Origin: Herbiconiux moechotypicola
Lineage (GTDB): Bacteria; Actinomycetota; Actinomycetes; Actinomycetales; Microbacteriaceae
Assembly: GCF_024979255.1 (NCBI RefSeq)
Contig: NZ_JANLCN010000002.1
Location: 248,001 to 312,000, forward strand
DNA length: 64,000 nucleotides
Direction of reading: 5' to 3'
Shown: positions 1 through 12,224 of the stretch, piece by piece
Numbering within the stretch: the first letter of the stretch is position 1
Layout: each line of letters starts with the position of its first letter
The notes under the pieces: model-generated
What the model was told of the DNA's origin: nothing
Database searches by the model: none
Seen by the model: only the letters and a program-made list of their open reading frames with translations
Made by a program: the position numbers and the translations under genes

Positions 1-578
1 GCGGCGGCGAGCCAGTTGCCCAGCATGGCGTAGCCGCCCTCGGTGAGCACCGACTCGGGGTGGAACTGCACTCCGTACACGGGCGCGCTCACGTGGCGCA
101 GGCCCATGATGACCCCGCCCTCGGTGCGGGAGGTGACCTCGAGCGTGTCGGGAACGGTGCCGTCGACCACGGCGAGCGAGTGATATCGCGTCGCGGTGAA
201 TCCGTCGCGCACCCCGTCGTAGAAGGCGCTGCCGTCGTGCCGGATGACCGAGGTCTTGCCGTGCATGAGCTCTTCGGCGTTGGTGACGGTGGCCCCGAGG
301 GCCTCCGCGATGGCCTGGTGGCCCAGGCACACACCGAGCAGCGGCTTCTGAGCCTCGATCGCGGCGAACACCACCGGGATGGAGACGCCCGCCTCCGAGG
401 GCTTGCCCGGCCCGGGCGAGATGAGCACCGCGTCGTACCCCGCGATCACCTCGGCGGCATCGGCCGCGTCGAACGAGTCGTTGCGCACCACCTCGGTCTC
501 GGCGCCCAGCTGCTGCAGGTACCCGCCCAGCGTGTAGACGAAGCTGTCGTAGTTGTCGATGACGAGGACTCGGGTCAT
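1..578 (-). CDS. pabA: Glutamine amidotransferase, anthranilate/aminodeoxychorismate synthase component II (3' end outside window)
   Basis: Class I glutamine amidotransferase that would release ammonia from glutamine for chorismate amination (folate or tryptophan branch). Starts ATG at 578 with the typical MTRVLVIDNYDSFVYTL opening. GVCLGHQ near residue 84 carries the nucleophilic Cys and QFHPES near residue 170 the catalytic His-Glu. The frame is open to base 1, so the C-terminus is missing. Its start overlaps the stop of the upstream small membrane gene (ATGA), and both follow the sortase gene, an arrangement usual near the actinobacterial origin. pabA versus trpG cannot be settled here; distance from any trp gene favours pabA. 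Confidence 0.88.
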   Translation of the reverse strand, partial: MTRVLVIDNYDSFVYTLGGYLQQLGAETEVVRNDSFDAADAAEVIAGYDAVLISPGPGKPSEAGVSIPVVFAAIEAQKPLLGVCLGHQAIAEALGATVTNAEELMHGKTSVIRHDGSAFYDGVRDGFTATRYHSLAVVDGTVPDTLEVTSRTEGGVIMGLRHVSAPVYGVQFHPESVLTEGGYAMLGNWLAA

Positions 579-736
579 TGCTCCACCGTGACATCCTGCG
601 CGGGCGCCGTCAACTCGTCGATCCAGGGGAACACCCAGAACGCCAGCACCGCGAGCACCACGGCGGCGAGCACCACCAGGATGAGGATGCGCAGCCACAC
701 CGGGCCGGGCAGGATGCGCCAGAGGGCTGCATACAT
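575..736 (-). CDS. Small single-pass membrane protein, 53 aa, function unknown
   Basis: Reads MYAALWRILPGPVWLRILIL at the start, continues as one strongly hydrophobic helix (about residues 14-42) and ends in a short acidic tail (DELTAPAQDVTVEQ). It lies 3 bases after the sortase stop and its TGA overlaps the pabA ATG by four bases, so it is probably a translated member of a sortase-orf-pabA operon. No recognisable domain. It is too short for common length cut-offs, and its preserved couplings on both sides are the main support for it being real. Confidence 0.7.
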   Translation of the reverse strand: MYAALWRILPGPVWLRILILVVLAAVVLAVLAFWVFPWIDELTAPAQDVTVEQ

Positions 737-739
737 CGG

Positions 740-1543
740 TCAGGCTCCCGTGAGTGAGGCGATGGCGGCGGGTGCACCGGCCGAACGGGGCGTCCAGTCG
801 GTGAGCACACCGTACGCGATGATGCGTTCGGAGGCGACGTAGAGCGGGTTGCAGCTGGTGAGGGTGATGATGCGATCGGTCGCCGTCACACCCTCCATCT
901 GCGGAACCGGGTCGATCACGCCGACGCCGTAGGGCGAGACGTACTCGAGGCCGCGGAAGGTGTAGGTGTACCAGCCGTCCTGGGTCTCGACGTAGATGGC
1001 GTCGCCGACGGTGAGCTCGTTGATCTTGAGGAACGGGCTCCCCCATCCGTCGCGATGGGCCGCGACGGCGAAGTTGCCCACCTCGCCCGGCATCTGCGTC
1101 GTGGAGTAGTGACCGGCGCCACCCTTGTTGAGCACCGACTTCGGATCGACGCCCTCGGCGATGGTCTTGCGGTAGTCGGCTCCGAAGCGGGGGACGTACA
1201 TGACGGCGAACTCCTCGGCGGAGTCGGGCGCGGGCGTGCTCGAGACCGGAGGCTGGCCGTAGGCGAAAGCAGCGCTGACAGCGGTGTCGGGGGCGCCGGT
1301 TCCGTCGTCGGACGCCGGGGCGGGCGTCGATGCCGACCAGCTCTCCACCAGGGAATCGGCATCGGAGGCCTGCTGATTGCTCAGCATCACGCCGTTGAGC
1401 GTGAACTGCCAGCCGAGGAACAGCAGCACCAGCACGCCCCCCGTGATGAGCACCTCTCCGGCCACCCCCACGACCTTCGACGCGGTCGACCGACGGGGGC
1501 GGCGAGGACGCCTGAGGACGGGCTCCTCGGACTGCGCGCTCAT
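740..1543 (-). CDS. Class E sortase
   Basis: Transpeptidase predicted to anchor LPXTG/LAXTG-type surface proteins to the cell wall. The 267-aa protein has an Arg-rich cytoplasmic N-terminus, a membrane helix at about 24-48, a Pro/Ala/Ser-rich linker, then the sortase barrel. Catalytic residues visible: His163 in AAHRDG, Cys231 in TLTSCNP, Arg240. The TLTSC and YVSPYGVGVIDPVP segments are typical of actinobacterial class E enzymes. ATG at 1543 (MSAQSEEP) is preferred over longer in-frame starts because it puts a short basic tail before the membrane helix. No sorted substrate is visible in the window. Confidence 0.9.
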   Translation of the reverse strand: MSAQSEEPVLRRPRRPRRSTASKVVGVAGEVLITGGVLVLLFLGWQFTLNGVMLSNQQASDADSLVESWSASTPAPASDDGTGAPDTAVSAAFAYGQPPVSSTPAPDSAEEFAVMYVPRFGADYRKTIAEGVDPKSVLNKGGAGHYSTTQMPGEVGNFAVAAHRDGWGSPFLKINELTVGDAIYVETQDGWYTYTFRGLEYVSPYGVGVIDPVPQMEGVTATDRIITLTSCNPLYVASERIIAYGVLTDWTPRSAGAPAAIASLTGA

Positions 1544-1612
1544 GGGCTCAATCCTACGAGAGCCAAGCTGGGCGGCGGCCTCGAACAGTCGTCCCTGTGT
1601 ACTCACAGGTCA

Positions 1613-1636
1613 CTTGTGGACAGCGTGTGGACAACC
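1613..1636. other. Two DnaA-box-like sites in the sortase-crgA divergent region
   Basis: Two same-orientation 9-mers lie between the divergent sortase and crgA starts: TGTGGACAG at 1615-1623 and TGTGGACAA at 1626-1634. The second is the reverse complement of TTGTCCACA, the common actinobacterial DnaA box. A third, weaker match, CGTGGAGAA, follows at about 1638. They could bind DnaA near the promoters of these genes. Seen only by eye; no binding evidence. Confidence 0.45.
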
Positions 1637-1676
1637 CGTGGAGAACGCCGGGACAATCCCCGTTAGAATCGTCGGC

Positions 1677-1943
1677 ATGGCCCGAGACAAAGCATCATCG
1701 AACGAGGTCGCCCGCCGGAGCCGCGAGGTTCAGCGCACGAGCGACGACGCCTCGGCCAAGGCGCCGAACCCGGTGTGGTTCAAGCCCGTCATGTTCGGCT
1801 TCATGATCGTCGGCCTGCTCTGGATCATCGTGTTCTACGTGAGCCAGGGCCTCTTCCCCATCCCCGATCTCGGCAGCTGGAACATCCTCATCGGCTTCGG
1901 CATCGCCTTCATCGGCTTCATCATGACCACCAGGTGGCGCTAG
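1677..1943 (+). CDS. crgA: Cell division protein CrgA
   Basis: Small septum-associated membrane protein that in mycobacteria and Streptomyces helps recruit or restrain divisome components (FtsZ, FtsI, FtsQ, CwsA). The 88-aa product has a polar N-terminus, the family motif NPVWFKPVMFG (residues 31-41), two transmembrane helices (about 36-56 and 68-84) and the ending GFIMTTRWR. ATG at 1677 is chosen because longer in-frame extensions run through the DnaA-box region and are not hydrophobic or conserved-looking. It is divergent from the sortase and convergent with the rhomboid gene. Confidence 0.93.
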   Translation: MARDKASSNEVARRSREVQRTSDDASAKAPNPVWFKPVMFGFMIVGLLWIIVFYVSQGLFPIPDLGSWNILIGFGIAFIGFIMTTRWR

Positions 1944-1975
1944 CGAGAGATCTCGGCGCGGGGAATTACAACGGT

Positions 1976-2060
1976 GTGATTATCCCCAATGTGGAAACAC
2001 CTGGGGATAAGTCCACAGGTGTGGAGAGTCTTGTGCATAACCCACTGGACTGTGGATAAC
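1976..2060. other. DnaA-box cluster with 9-bp inverted repeat between convergent genes
   Basis: Between crgA (ends 1943) and the rhomboid gene (ends 2061) lie TTATCCCCA (1980-1988) and its perfect inverse TGGGGATAA (2002-2010), AAGTCCACA (2009-2017), TGTGCATAA (2032-2040) and TGTGGATAA (2051-2059). The last is a perfect inverse TTATCCACA DnaA box. The flanking genes converge, so no promoter is expected here. The cluster may be a DnaA-binding or titration site. The inverted repeat lacks a U-tract and is a poor terminator. Confidence 0.5.
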
Positions 2061-2915
2061 TCAGACCAGAGCGCGCGCGACGGTGATGGCCACCAGTCCC
2101 AGCGCCACCGCCGCCACCAGCAGGATCTGCGTCGTGCGCATGCGGATCGGCCGCGTGCGCACGTAGATGAGGGCCACCAGGCCGCCGGCGATCAGGCCGC
2201 CGAGGTGGGCCTGCCACGAGATGCCCGGGATGAAGAGCCCGAACGCCAGGTTGAGGCCTACGAGCACGATGATCTGGATGCTGTTGCCGCCCAGATGCCG
2301 GTTGATGATGAAGAAGGCGCCCATGAGGCCGAAGATCGCTCCGGATGCGCCGAGCACGGCGGTGAGCGGACCTCCGAGCAGGTTCACGGCGACCGAGCCG
2401 CCCAGCCCTGCGATGAGGTAGAGCGCGAGGAAGCGCCCTCGCCCGAGCATGCGCTCGAGGATCGGCCCGAAGATGAACAACGAGTACATGTTGAGCAGGA
2501 TGTGGAAGATCGAGCTCGGCGAGTGGGCGAAGATCGACGTGATCATGCGCCACGGCTCGAGCGGAGCTCCCGTGGAGGGTTGCACGTAGGCCGGGGCGAA
2601 GAGGATGGCGTTGGTGACACCCAATCCGGGGATGAGCTGCAGCACGTACACCAGGACGCACAGCCCGATGAGCGAGTACGTGACCACGGGCGCACCAGCA
2701 CCGGTGAGGTTCTGCAAGAACGCGGGGCGCCCTCGCTTCACCCGCGGCGCCTCGCGGCGGTCACGCGCGGCGCACTCCACGCAGTGCACCCCGACCGCCG
2801 CCTGCACCTGGCACTCGGGGCACACCGTGCGCCCGCACCGCTGACAGAGCACGTAGCTCTGCCGGCCCGGGTGCCGGAAGCAGAAGTCGTCGGACGAGGT
2901 GGGAACGCTGCTCAT
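2061..2915 (-). CDS. Rhomboid-family intramembrane serine protease with N-terminal zinc-finger
   Basis: The 284-aa protein begins with a Cys/His cluster (Cys12, His15, Cys24, Cys27, Cys32, Cys35, Cys45, Cys48), a B-box-like zinc-binding segment, followed by six or more membrane helices. The rhomboid signature GASGAIFG places the nucleophilic Ser at 191; the catalytic His is His237 in WQAHLGGLIAGG. The NMYSLFIFGPILE segment is the usual TM2 motif. Such zinc-finger rhomboids are common next to the origin in actinobacteria. Substrate unknown. ATG 2915 is preferred because it opens directly on the zinc cluster. It lies 43 bases after the cyclophilin gene, so the two may be co-transcribed. Confidence 0.92.
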   Translation of the reverse strand: MSSVPTSSDDFCFRHPGRQSYVLCQRCGRTVCPECQVQAAVGVHCVECAARDRREAPRVKRGRPAFLQNLTGAGAPVVTYSLIGLCVLVYVLQLIPGLGVTNAILFAPAYVQPSTGAPLEPWRMITSIFAHSPSSIFHILLNMYSLFIFGPILERMLGRGRFLALYLIAGLGGSVAVNLLGGPLTAVLGASGAIFGLMGAFFIINRHLGGNSIQIIVLVGLNLAFGLFIPGISWQAHLGGLIAGGLVALIYVRTRPIRMRTTQILLVAAVALGLVAITVARALV

Positions 2916-2958
2916 CGGACCTCGCGGAGAGAAGAAGGAGTGAGGATCGCGGAGGCGA

Positions 2959-3498
2959 TCAGACTTCTTCGACCGTGACGCTCTCGAGCACGACCTCGTC
3001 GAGCGGACGGTCGTAGGCATCGGTCGCGACACCAGCGAGCTTGTCGACGATGCGCTTCGAGGCGTCGTCGGCGACGGCGCCGAAGATGGTGTGCTTGCCC
3101 TGCAGCCAGGTGGTGGGGCCGACGGTGATGAAGAACTGCGAGCCGTTGGTGCCCTTGCCACCCTGGATGCCGGCGTTGGCCATGGCGAGGATGTAGGGCT
3201 CGGTGAAGTCGAGCTCGGGGTTGATCTCGTCGTCGAAGCGGTAGCCGGGCCCCCCGGTGCCGTTGCCGAGCGGGTCGCCGCCCTGGATCATGAAGCCGGG
3301 GATGATGCGGTGGAACACGATGCCGTCGTAGAGCGGCGCGGTGGTGGGCTGACCCGTCTTCGGGTCGGTCCATTCGATCTCGCCCGTCGCGAGGCCGACG
3401 AAGTTCTTCACCGTCTTCGGTGCGTGGTGGCCGTAGAGGTTGATGGTGATGGGGCCGTGGTTGGTGGTGAGGGTGGCGACGTGCGTGTGTACGGGCAT
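2959..3498 (-). CDS. Peptidyl-prolyl cis-trans isomerase, cyclophilin type
   Basis: Cytoplasmic cyclophilin that would catalyse proline isomerisation in protein folding. The 179-aa sequence holds the usual cyclophilin blocks: FHRIIPGFMIQGGDP, MANAGIQGGKGTNGSQFFIT and HTIFGAV. The Arg of FHRII and the QFFIT segment form the active site. There is no signal peptide. It starts at ATG 3498, divergent from the unknown gene at 3641. Homologues (ppiA) sit near the origin in many actinobacteria. Confidence 0.94.
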   Translation of the reverse strand: MPVHTHVATLTTNHGPITINLYGHHAPKTVKNFVGLATGEIEWTDPKTGQPTTAPLYDGIVFHRIIPGFMIQGGDPLGNGTGGPGYRFDDEINPELDFTEPYILAMANAGIQGGKGTNGSQFFITVGPTTWLQGKHTIFGAVADDASKRIVDKLAGVATDAYDRPLDEVVLESVTVEEV

Positions 3499-3640
3499 GC
3501 CGTCATTCTAGGCCACCCGTCCGACACATCCAGGAAAGCTCCAGCCTCTCTCAAGGGGATGAACAGTGCGGGCTCCTCCCACAGTCGCGTGATGCGTGCC
3601 AAGATGAAGTCGTCCGTGCTTTCGCCGATGGAGGTTTCCC

Positions 3641-4192
3641 ATGAGTCTTTCCCGTAAGCGTCGCAAGGAGCTGAAGCGCCTCAAGGGCACGGCCGAAGAT
3701 CTCTGGCTCGACCAGCAGGCCGTCCTCGACCGCGCGAACGCCATCCTGCGCGAGGCCGGCAAGCAGGCCAGTTTTCTGGCCGACGAAGAGGTGAAGCCAC
3801 GCGTGAAGACCGCAGTCGAGAGCGTAGCCCCGACCATCTCGAAGAACGTCGCCGCCGTCAAGGTGGCCGGCCAGACCGCCAAGGAGCGTTTCGCCGCCGA
3901 CGTGGTGCCCGCGCTGGCCTCCACCATCGGTTCCGCGGCCGCCGTGCTGCAGCTGGCCAAGAACCCCGAGTTCGTGAAGCAGGCCGGCAAGAAGGCGGCC
4001 AAGGCCTCGAAGGCCCTGCAGAAGCAGGCACCGAAGTCGGGCGGATCGAAGGCGGGTCTCGTCGTGGTCATCAGCCTCGGCGTCGTGACGGCCGCCGGTA
4101 TCGGCTACGCCCTCTGGCAGACCTTCCGCGCCGACGACGAACTCTGGATCGCCGACGAAGACCCGGCTCCCGCCGCCAACGCGGAGAGCTGA
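3641..4192 (+). CDS. Conserved actinobacterial protein with C-terminal membrane helix, function unknown
   Basis: The 183-aa product has a highly basic start (MSLSRKRRKELKRLK), a long Ala/Lys-rich region likely to be helical, and one transmembrane helix near residues 145-165. It ends in an acidic tail (RADDELWIADEDPAPAANAES). A strong ribosome-binding site (GGAGG) lies about 8 bases before ATG 3641. The shape suggests a membrane-anchored protein with a cytoplasmic basic coil. No catalytic motif is visible and I do not recognise the family. It is followed by a terminator hairpin. Confidence 0.75.
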   Translation: MSLSRKRRKELKRLKGTAEDLWLDQQAVLDRANAILREAGKQASFLADEEVKPRVKTAVESVAPTISKNVAAVKVAGQTAKERFAADVVPALASTIGSAAAVLQLAKNPEFVKQAGKKAAKASKALQKQAPKSGGSKAGLVVVISLGVVTAAGIGYALWQTFRADDELWIADEDPAPAANAES

Positions 4193-4205
4193 TCGTTCGC
4201 CCCCG

Positions 4206-4256
4206 ACACACGAAAGAACCCCGCAGCGAGAAGGCTCCGGGGTTCTTTTCGTGTGT
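4206..4256. terminator. Bidirectional-type terminator hairpin
   Basis: A long stem pairs 4206-4223 (ACACACGAAAGAACCCCG) with 4238-4256, with one bulged base and a 14-base loop. A TTCTTTT run lies within the 3' arm and GAAAG in the 5' arm, so it could stop both the plus-strand gene ending at 4192 and the minus-strand tRNA transcript arriving from 4261. Confidence 0.75.
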
Positions 4257-4260
4257 GCCC

Positions 4261-4336
4261 TGGTGGAGCCTAGGAGATTCGAACTCCTGACATCCTGCTT
4301 GCAAAGCAGGCGCTCTACCAACTGAGCTAAGGCCCC
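4261..4336 (-). tRNA. tRNA-Ala (TGC)
   Basis: 76-nt cloverleaf on the minus strand. The acceptor stem GGGGCCT/AGGCTCC includes one G-U pair. The anticodon loop CTTTGCAAG carries anticodon TGC, the T loop TTCGAAT is standard, and CCA is encoded at the 3' end. It lies 43 bases downstream of tRNA-Ile, so the two are probably one transcript behind gyrA and the DUF3566 gene. Confidence 0.97.
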
Positions 4337-4379
4337 CCGTCGCACCGAGGTGCTAGGGAGATTTCTTGTGGATCTCTCG

Positions 4380-4453
4380 TGGGGCTACAAGGACTTGAAC
4401 CTTGGACCTCTTCGTTATCAGCGAAGCGCTCTAACCGCCTGAGCTATAGCCCC
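4380..4453 (-). tRNA. tRNA-Ile (GAT)
   Basis: 74-nt cloverleaf on the minus strand. The acceptor GGGGCTA/TAGCCCC is perfect, the anticodon loop CTGATAA carries anticodon GAT, the T-loop is TTCAAGT, and the discriminator is A. Unlike the neighbouring tRNA-Ala the CCA end is not encoded, so it must be added after transcription; the cca gene is present at 28,145. It lies 54 bases after the DUF3566 gene. Confidence 0.97.
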
Positions 4454-4507
4454 GTTTTTTGACCAGAGAAGAGACTACCTTACGGCGACTCGTTCTCCCA
4501 ATCGAGC

Positions 4508-4907
4508 TTACTTGTTGGTGAAGCCGAGCATGACGCCGCCGGTGATGCGCACCGCGAGGTTGTAGAGCGCCGCGGCGATCGCGCCGAGCGCGGTGATGAC
4601 GATCACGTTGAGGAGCGCCACCACCACCGAGAAGCCCATCACCTGGGGCAGCGACGCGAAGTCGAACAGGTCGAAGTTGCCGGCGCCCGCGATGTCTTGC
4701 AGCAGAGTGTTCACCGAGTCGAAGACACCGGTCTGGTTGAGCACCGACCAGACGAGGAAGCTGGCGACCACGGTCACGATTCCGAGGATGATCGCGAGGA
4801 GGAAGGAGATCTTCAGCACCGACCAGAAGTCGATGTAGACCAGCTTCAGCCGCACCTGCTTGGTGGTCGCGACCCGTGCCGTCTTCTTCGCGAATTTGTC
4901 GCCAAGA

Positions 4908-4915
<8 letters not shown>
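4508..4915 (-). CDS. DUF3566 transmembrane protein
   Basis: A 135-aa actinobacterial membrane protein that regularly follows gyrA. The core [19 protein letters not shown] opens the first helix (about 32-55) and a second helix spans about 90-125. [12 protein letters not shown] lies between them. Its ATG overlaps the gyrA stop by eight bases, indicating translational coupling with gyrase. Function is unknown; mycobacterial relatives have been linked to CwsA/CrgA and the cell-division membrane machinery, which is suggestive but not shown here. Confidence 0.9.
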
Positions 4916-7463
<2,548 letters not shown>

Positions 7464-7491
7464 GTGTCAGTCTCTGTCGAGGCCCGAGGGC

Positions 7492-9480
<1,989 letters not shown>

Positions 9481-9601
9481 TCAGTGCGCTGCCCAGCGGC
9501 CGGGCAAGGCGACCCTTAATTCTATCAGGAGCGCGCGGGCGAAACCCGCTCAGACGCCCCTCTGACGAGATTTCTCCCGGGGGGTGACCACATTTGCCTA
9601 C

Positions 9602-10090
9602 TCAACCGTAAGTATCGCGAGGACCGCGCCCTGGAATCGATCTGGAGCCTCTTTTCCAGCTCGGGGCGTGGGGCGCTTCGAAGCGGATCGACTCGATGCC
9701 CGCCTCGGGAAAGCGCTGAGCGATCGTCGTCATGATGAGCACGCGCATCTGCCGGAGCTGAGTCGCCCACGCCGTCGACTCGCACTGCACGGTCAGAACC
9801 GAGTCAGTGATGCCGAGGGGCGTCGAGTGCGCCGCCGTGTCGGGCCCGGCGATCTCGGCCCAGGCGAGCAACAGGTCGGACTTCGCCAGCGACGAGCCCC
9901 AGCCCAGCTCCGTCGACAGGCCCGACATCACGTCGCCGAGCCCCTTCGGGTCGCGCCCGACGCCGTACGGCACGCTCGCCTCGTCGTCGCCACCGGTGCG
10001 CGACCGCCGCTCGCGCCACCGCGCGGCCCGCGCATCCGGGTTGCCGAACGCCGCCTTCAGGCGGAGGTACACGGCCTGCGCCTCAGACAT
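9602..10090 (-). CDS. DUF721 (DciA-like) protein
   Basis: The 162-aa product has a basic, Arg-rich N-terminal half and a C-terminal DUF721 domain (about 55-150: LAWAEIAGPDTAAHSTPLG, WATQLRQMRVLIM). DUF721 includes DciA, the loader or operator of the DnaB helicase in bacteria without DnaC/DnaI. Its ATG overlaps the recF stop by eight bases, so it is coupled to the replication operon. A DciA-type helicase role is inferred from family and context; actinobacterial members have additional N-terminal sequence. Confidence 0.85.
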   Translation of the reverse strand: MSEAQAVYLRLKAAFGNPDARAARWRERRSRTGGDDEASVPYGVGRDPKGLGDVMSGLSTELGWGSSLAKSDLLLAWAEIAGPDTAAHSTPLGITDSVLTVQCESTAWATQLRQMRVLIMTTIAQRFPEAGIESIRFEAPHAPSWKRGSRSIPGRGPRDTYG

Positions 10091-11267
10091 CGGCGTGCTC
10101 CGATTCCGCCTGCTCCACGATGGTGCCGGCCTGAATGCGCACCGTGTGTGCGGTGAGCTCCTCGGGCACGTCGTCGTAGACCGCGGCGGTGATGAGCACC
10201 TGCTCGTAGCCCTTCACCGCATCCGCCAGCCGCCCGCGGCGGCCCTGGTCGAGCTCGGCGAACACGTCGTCGAGGATGACGACGGGGTCTCCCGTCGCGG
10301 AGTCGGTGCGGATGAGCTCCGCACACGCGAGCTTGAGCGAGAGGGCGAACGACCACGACTCCCCGTGACTGGCATACCCCTTGGCCGGGAGCCCGTTCAA
10401 TGTGAAGAGCACGTCGTCGCGGTGCGGGCCGCAGAGCGTGATGCCGCGCTCGCGCTCGGCGCGGGCCACCCGCTCCAGCGCCGAGCGGAAGGCCTGTTCG
10501 AGCTCCGCGCGCGTGCGCTCACCCGTGTCGCCGTGTGTGCTCTCCTCGTCGTCGGCATCCGGATGCTCGCTGAAGACGCTGAGCACAGGGGCGAGTGCGG
10601 GCTGCTGGTCGACCCCGGCAACCGCCTGATAGGCCTCGACCACGCGGGGCCCGAGCGCCGCCACCACGGCGATGCGCTCCGCCATGATCTCGGTACCGAG
10701 CTCGACCAGCCGGTCGTTCCACACCTCGAGGGTGGAGAGCCTGCCCTCCTTGAGACCCGAGGCACGGGCCGACTTCAGCAGCGCGTTGCGCTGTTTCAGC
10801 ACGCGGTCGTAGTCGGCGAACACGCCCAGCAGCCGGGGCGACCGGATGCCGAGCAGGCCGTCCACGAAACGCCGGCGCGTCGACGGCTCGCCGCGCACGA
10901 GCGCCAGGTCTTCGGGGGCGAACAGCACCGAGGAGCAATAGCGCGGCAGCTCGCGGGGTTTGACGGCCGCGCGGTTCACCTGCGCGCGATTGGGTGCGGA
11001 GCGGTTGAGCTGCAACTCGACCAGCAGCTCCCGCCCGTCGTGCGCGAGGCGAGCCCGCACCACGGCCGACTCCGCACCCGCCCGGATGAGCGCCTGGTCG
11101 GACGAGACCCGGTGGGAGCCGAGCGAGCTGAGATAGCCGATCGACTCCACCAGGTTCGTCTTGCCTTGACCGTTCCTCCCCACGAAGAGGTTGGGACCGG
11201 GCTCGAGCGCCACCTCCGCAGACGCGTAGTTGCGGAAGTCGGTGAGGCTGAGGTGCCGGACGATCAC
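10083..11267 (-). CDS. recF: DNA replication and repair protein RecF
   Basis: SMC-like ATPase that helps load RecA at gapped DNA through RecF-RecO-RecR. The 394-aa protein opens MIVRHLSLTDFRNY, has Walker A GRNGQGKTNL near residue 30, the family motif FAPEDLALVRGEPSTRRRFVD, an ABC-type signature region (GESWSFALSLKLA) and Walker B VVILDDVFAELD. It follows gnd by 28 bases and overlaps the DUF721 gene. Confidence 0.97.
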   Translation of the reverse strand: MIVRHLSLTDFRNYASAEVALEPGPNLFVGRNGQGKTNLVESIGYLSSLGSHRVSSDQALIRAGAESAVVRARLAHDGRELLVELQLNRSAPNRAQVNRAAVKPRELPRYCSSVLFAPEDLALVRGEPSTRRRFVDGLLGIRSPRLLGVFADYDRVLKQRNALLKSARASGLKEGRLSTLEVWNDRLVELGTEIMAERIAVVAALGPRVVEAYQAVAGVDQQPALAPVLSVFSEHPDADDEESTHGDTGERTRAELEQAFRSALERVARAERERGITLCGPHRDDVLFTLNGLPAKGYASHGESWSFALSLKLACAELIRTDSATGDPVVILDDVFAELDQGRRGRLADAVKGYEQVLITAAVYDDVPEELTAHTVRIQAGTIVEQAESEHADV

Positions 11268-11295
11268 GGCTGGCCGGGTCGCGGGATGCGCGACG

Positions 11296-12183
11296 TCAGT
11301 CGAGTTCCTTCACGGCGTGGCCGCCGAACTGGTTGCGCAAGGCCGCGACGGCCTTCATGGCCGGCGAGTCCTCCTGACGCGACACGAAGCGCGCGAAGAT
11401 CGAGGCGCTGATCGCGGGCATCGGCACCGCGTTCTCGATGGCCTCCTCGAGGGTCCATCGGCCCTCGCCGGAGTCGTTGACGTAGCCCTCGATCTGGTCG
11501 AACTCGGGGTCGGCCTCCAGTGCGCGCACCAGCAGCTCGAGCAGCCAAGAGCGCACCACCGTGCCGCGCTGCCACGCCTTGAACGTGCCGGTGACGTCTT
11601 TGATGATGTCCTTCTTGGCGTCGAGCAGCTCGTAGCCCTCGGCGTAGGCCTGCATGATGCCGTACTCGATGCCGTTGTGCACCATCTTGGCGTAGTGGCC
11701 GGCGCCCACCTCGCCGGCGTGCACGAAGCCCTCGGCGCGAGGTCCCTCGGGGCGCAGCGCGTCGAAGATCGGCATGGCCCGCTCGACGTTCTCGGCGGTG
11801 CCGCCGACCATGAGGCCGTAGCCGTTCTCGAGGCCCCAGACGCCGCCGGAGACACCGGCGTCCATGAACTGGATGCCCTTCGGGGCGAGGAACTCGGAGT
11901 GCTTGAAGTCCTCGGTCCACTTCGAGTTGCCGCCGTCGATGATGAGGTCGCCCTCGTCGAGCACGCCGGCGAGGTCGGTGATGACCGAGTCGGTGATCGC
12001 ACCGGCCGGAACCATGACCCACACGATGCGGGGAGCCGGAAGCGCCGCCGCGAGGGCTGCGAGGTCGGGGACGTCGCTCACCGCGGGGTTCGTGTCGTAG
12101 CCGACAACGTCGATCCCGGCGTTCTTCAGCCGGGCCCGCATGTTGTTGCCCATCTTGCCGAGGCCGATGAGTCCGATGTTCAC
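11296..12183 (-). CDS. gnd: 6-phosphogluconate dehydrogenase, decarboxylating, short form
   Basis: Oxidises 6-phosphogluconate to ribulose 5-phosphate and CO2 in the pentose phosphate pathway. The 295-aa protein starts with the Rossmann motif MNIGLIGLGKMGNNMRARL and carries DGGNSKWTEDF, GVSGGVWGLENGYGLMVGG and KMVHNGIEYG, where the catalytic Lys lies. At about 300 aa it is the short YqeC/GndA-like type rather than the 470-aa enzyme; which cofactor it uses is not certain. Its place between dnaN and recF is typical of actinobacteria. Confidence 0.93.
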   Translation of the reverse strand: MNIGLIGLGKMGNNMRARLKNAGIDVVGYDTNPAVSDVPDLAALAAALPAPRIVWVMVPAGAITDSVITDLAGVLDEGDLIIDGGNSKWTEDFKHSEFLAPKGIQFMDAGVSGGVWGLENGYGLMVGGTAENVERAMPIFDALRPEGPRAEGFVHAGEVGAGHYAKMVHNGIEYGIMQAYAEGYELLDAKKDIIKDVTGTFKAWQRGTVVRSWLLELLVRALEADPEFDQIEGYVNDSGEGRWTLEEAIENAVPMPAISASIFARFVSRQEDSPAMKAVAALRNQFGGHAVKELD

Positions 12184-12224
12184 GAGCGTCTCCTTGAGAG
12201 TCAGGGGTGTGGTGGTGGGTGGAA

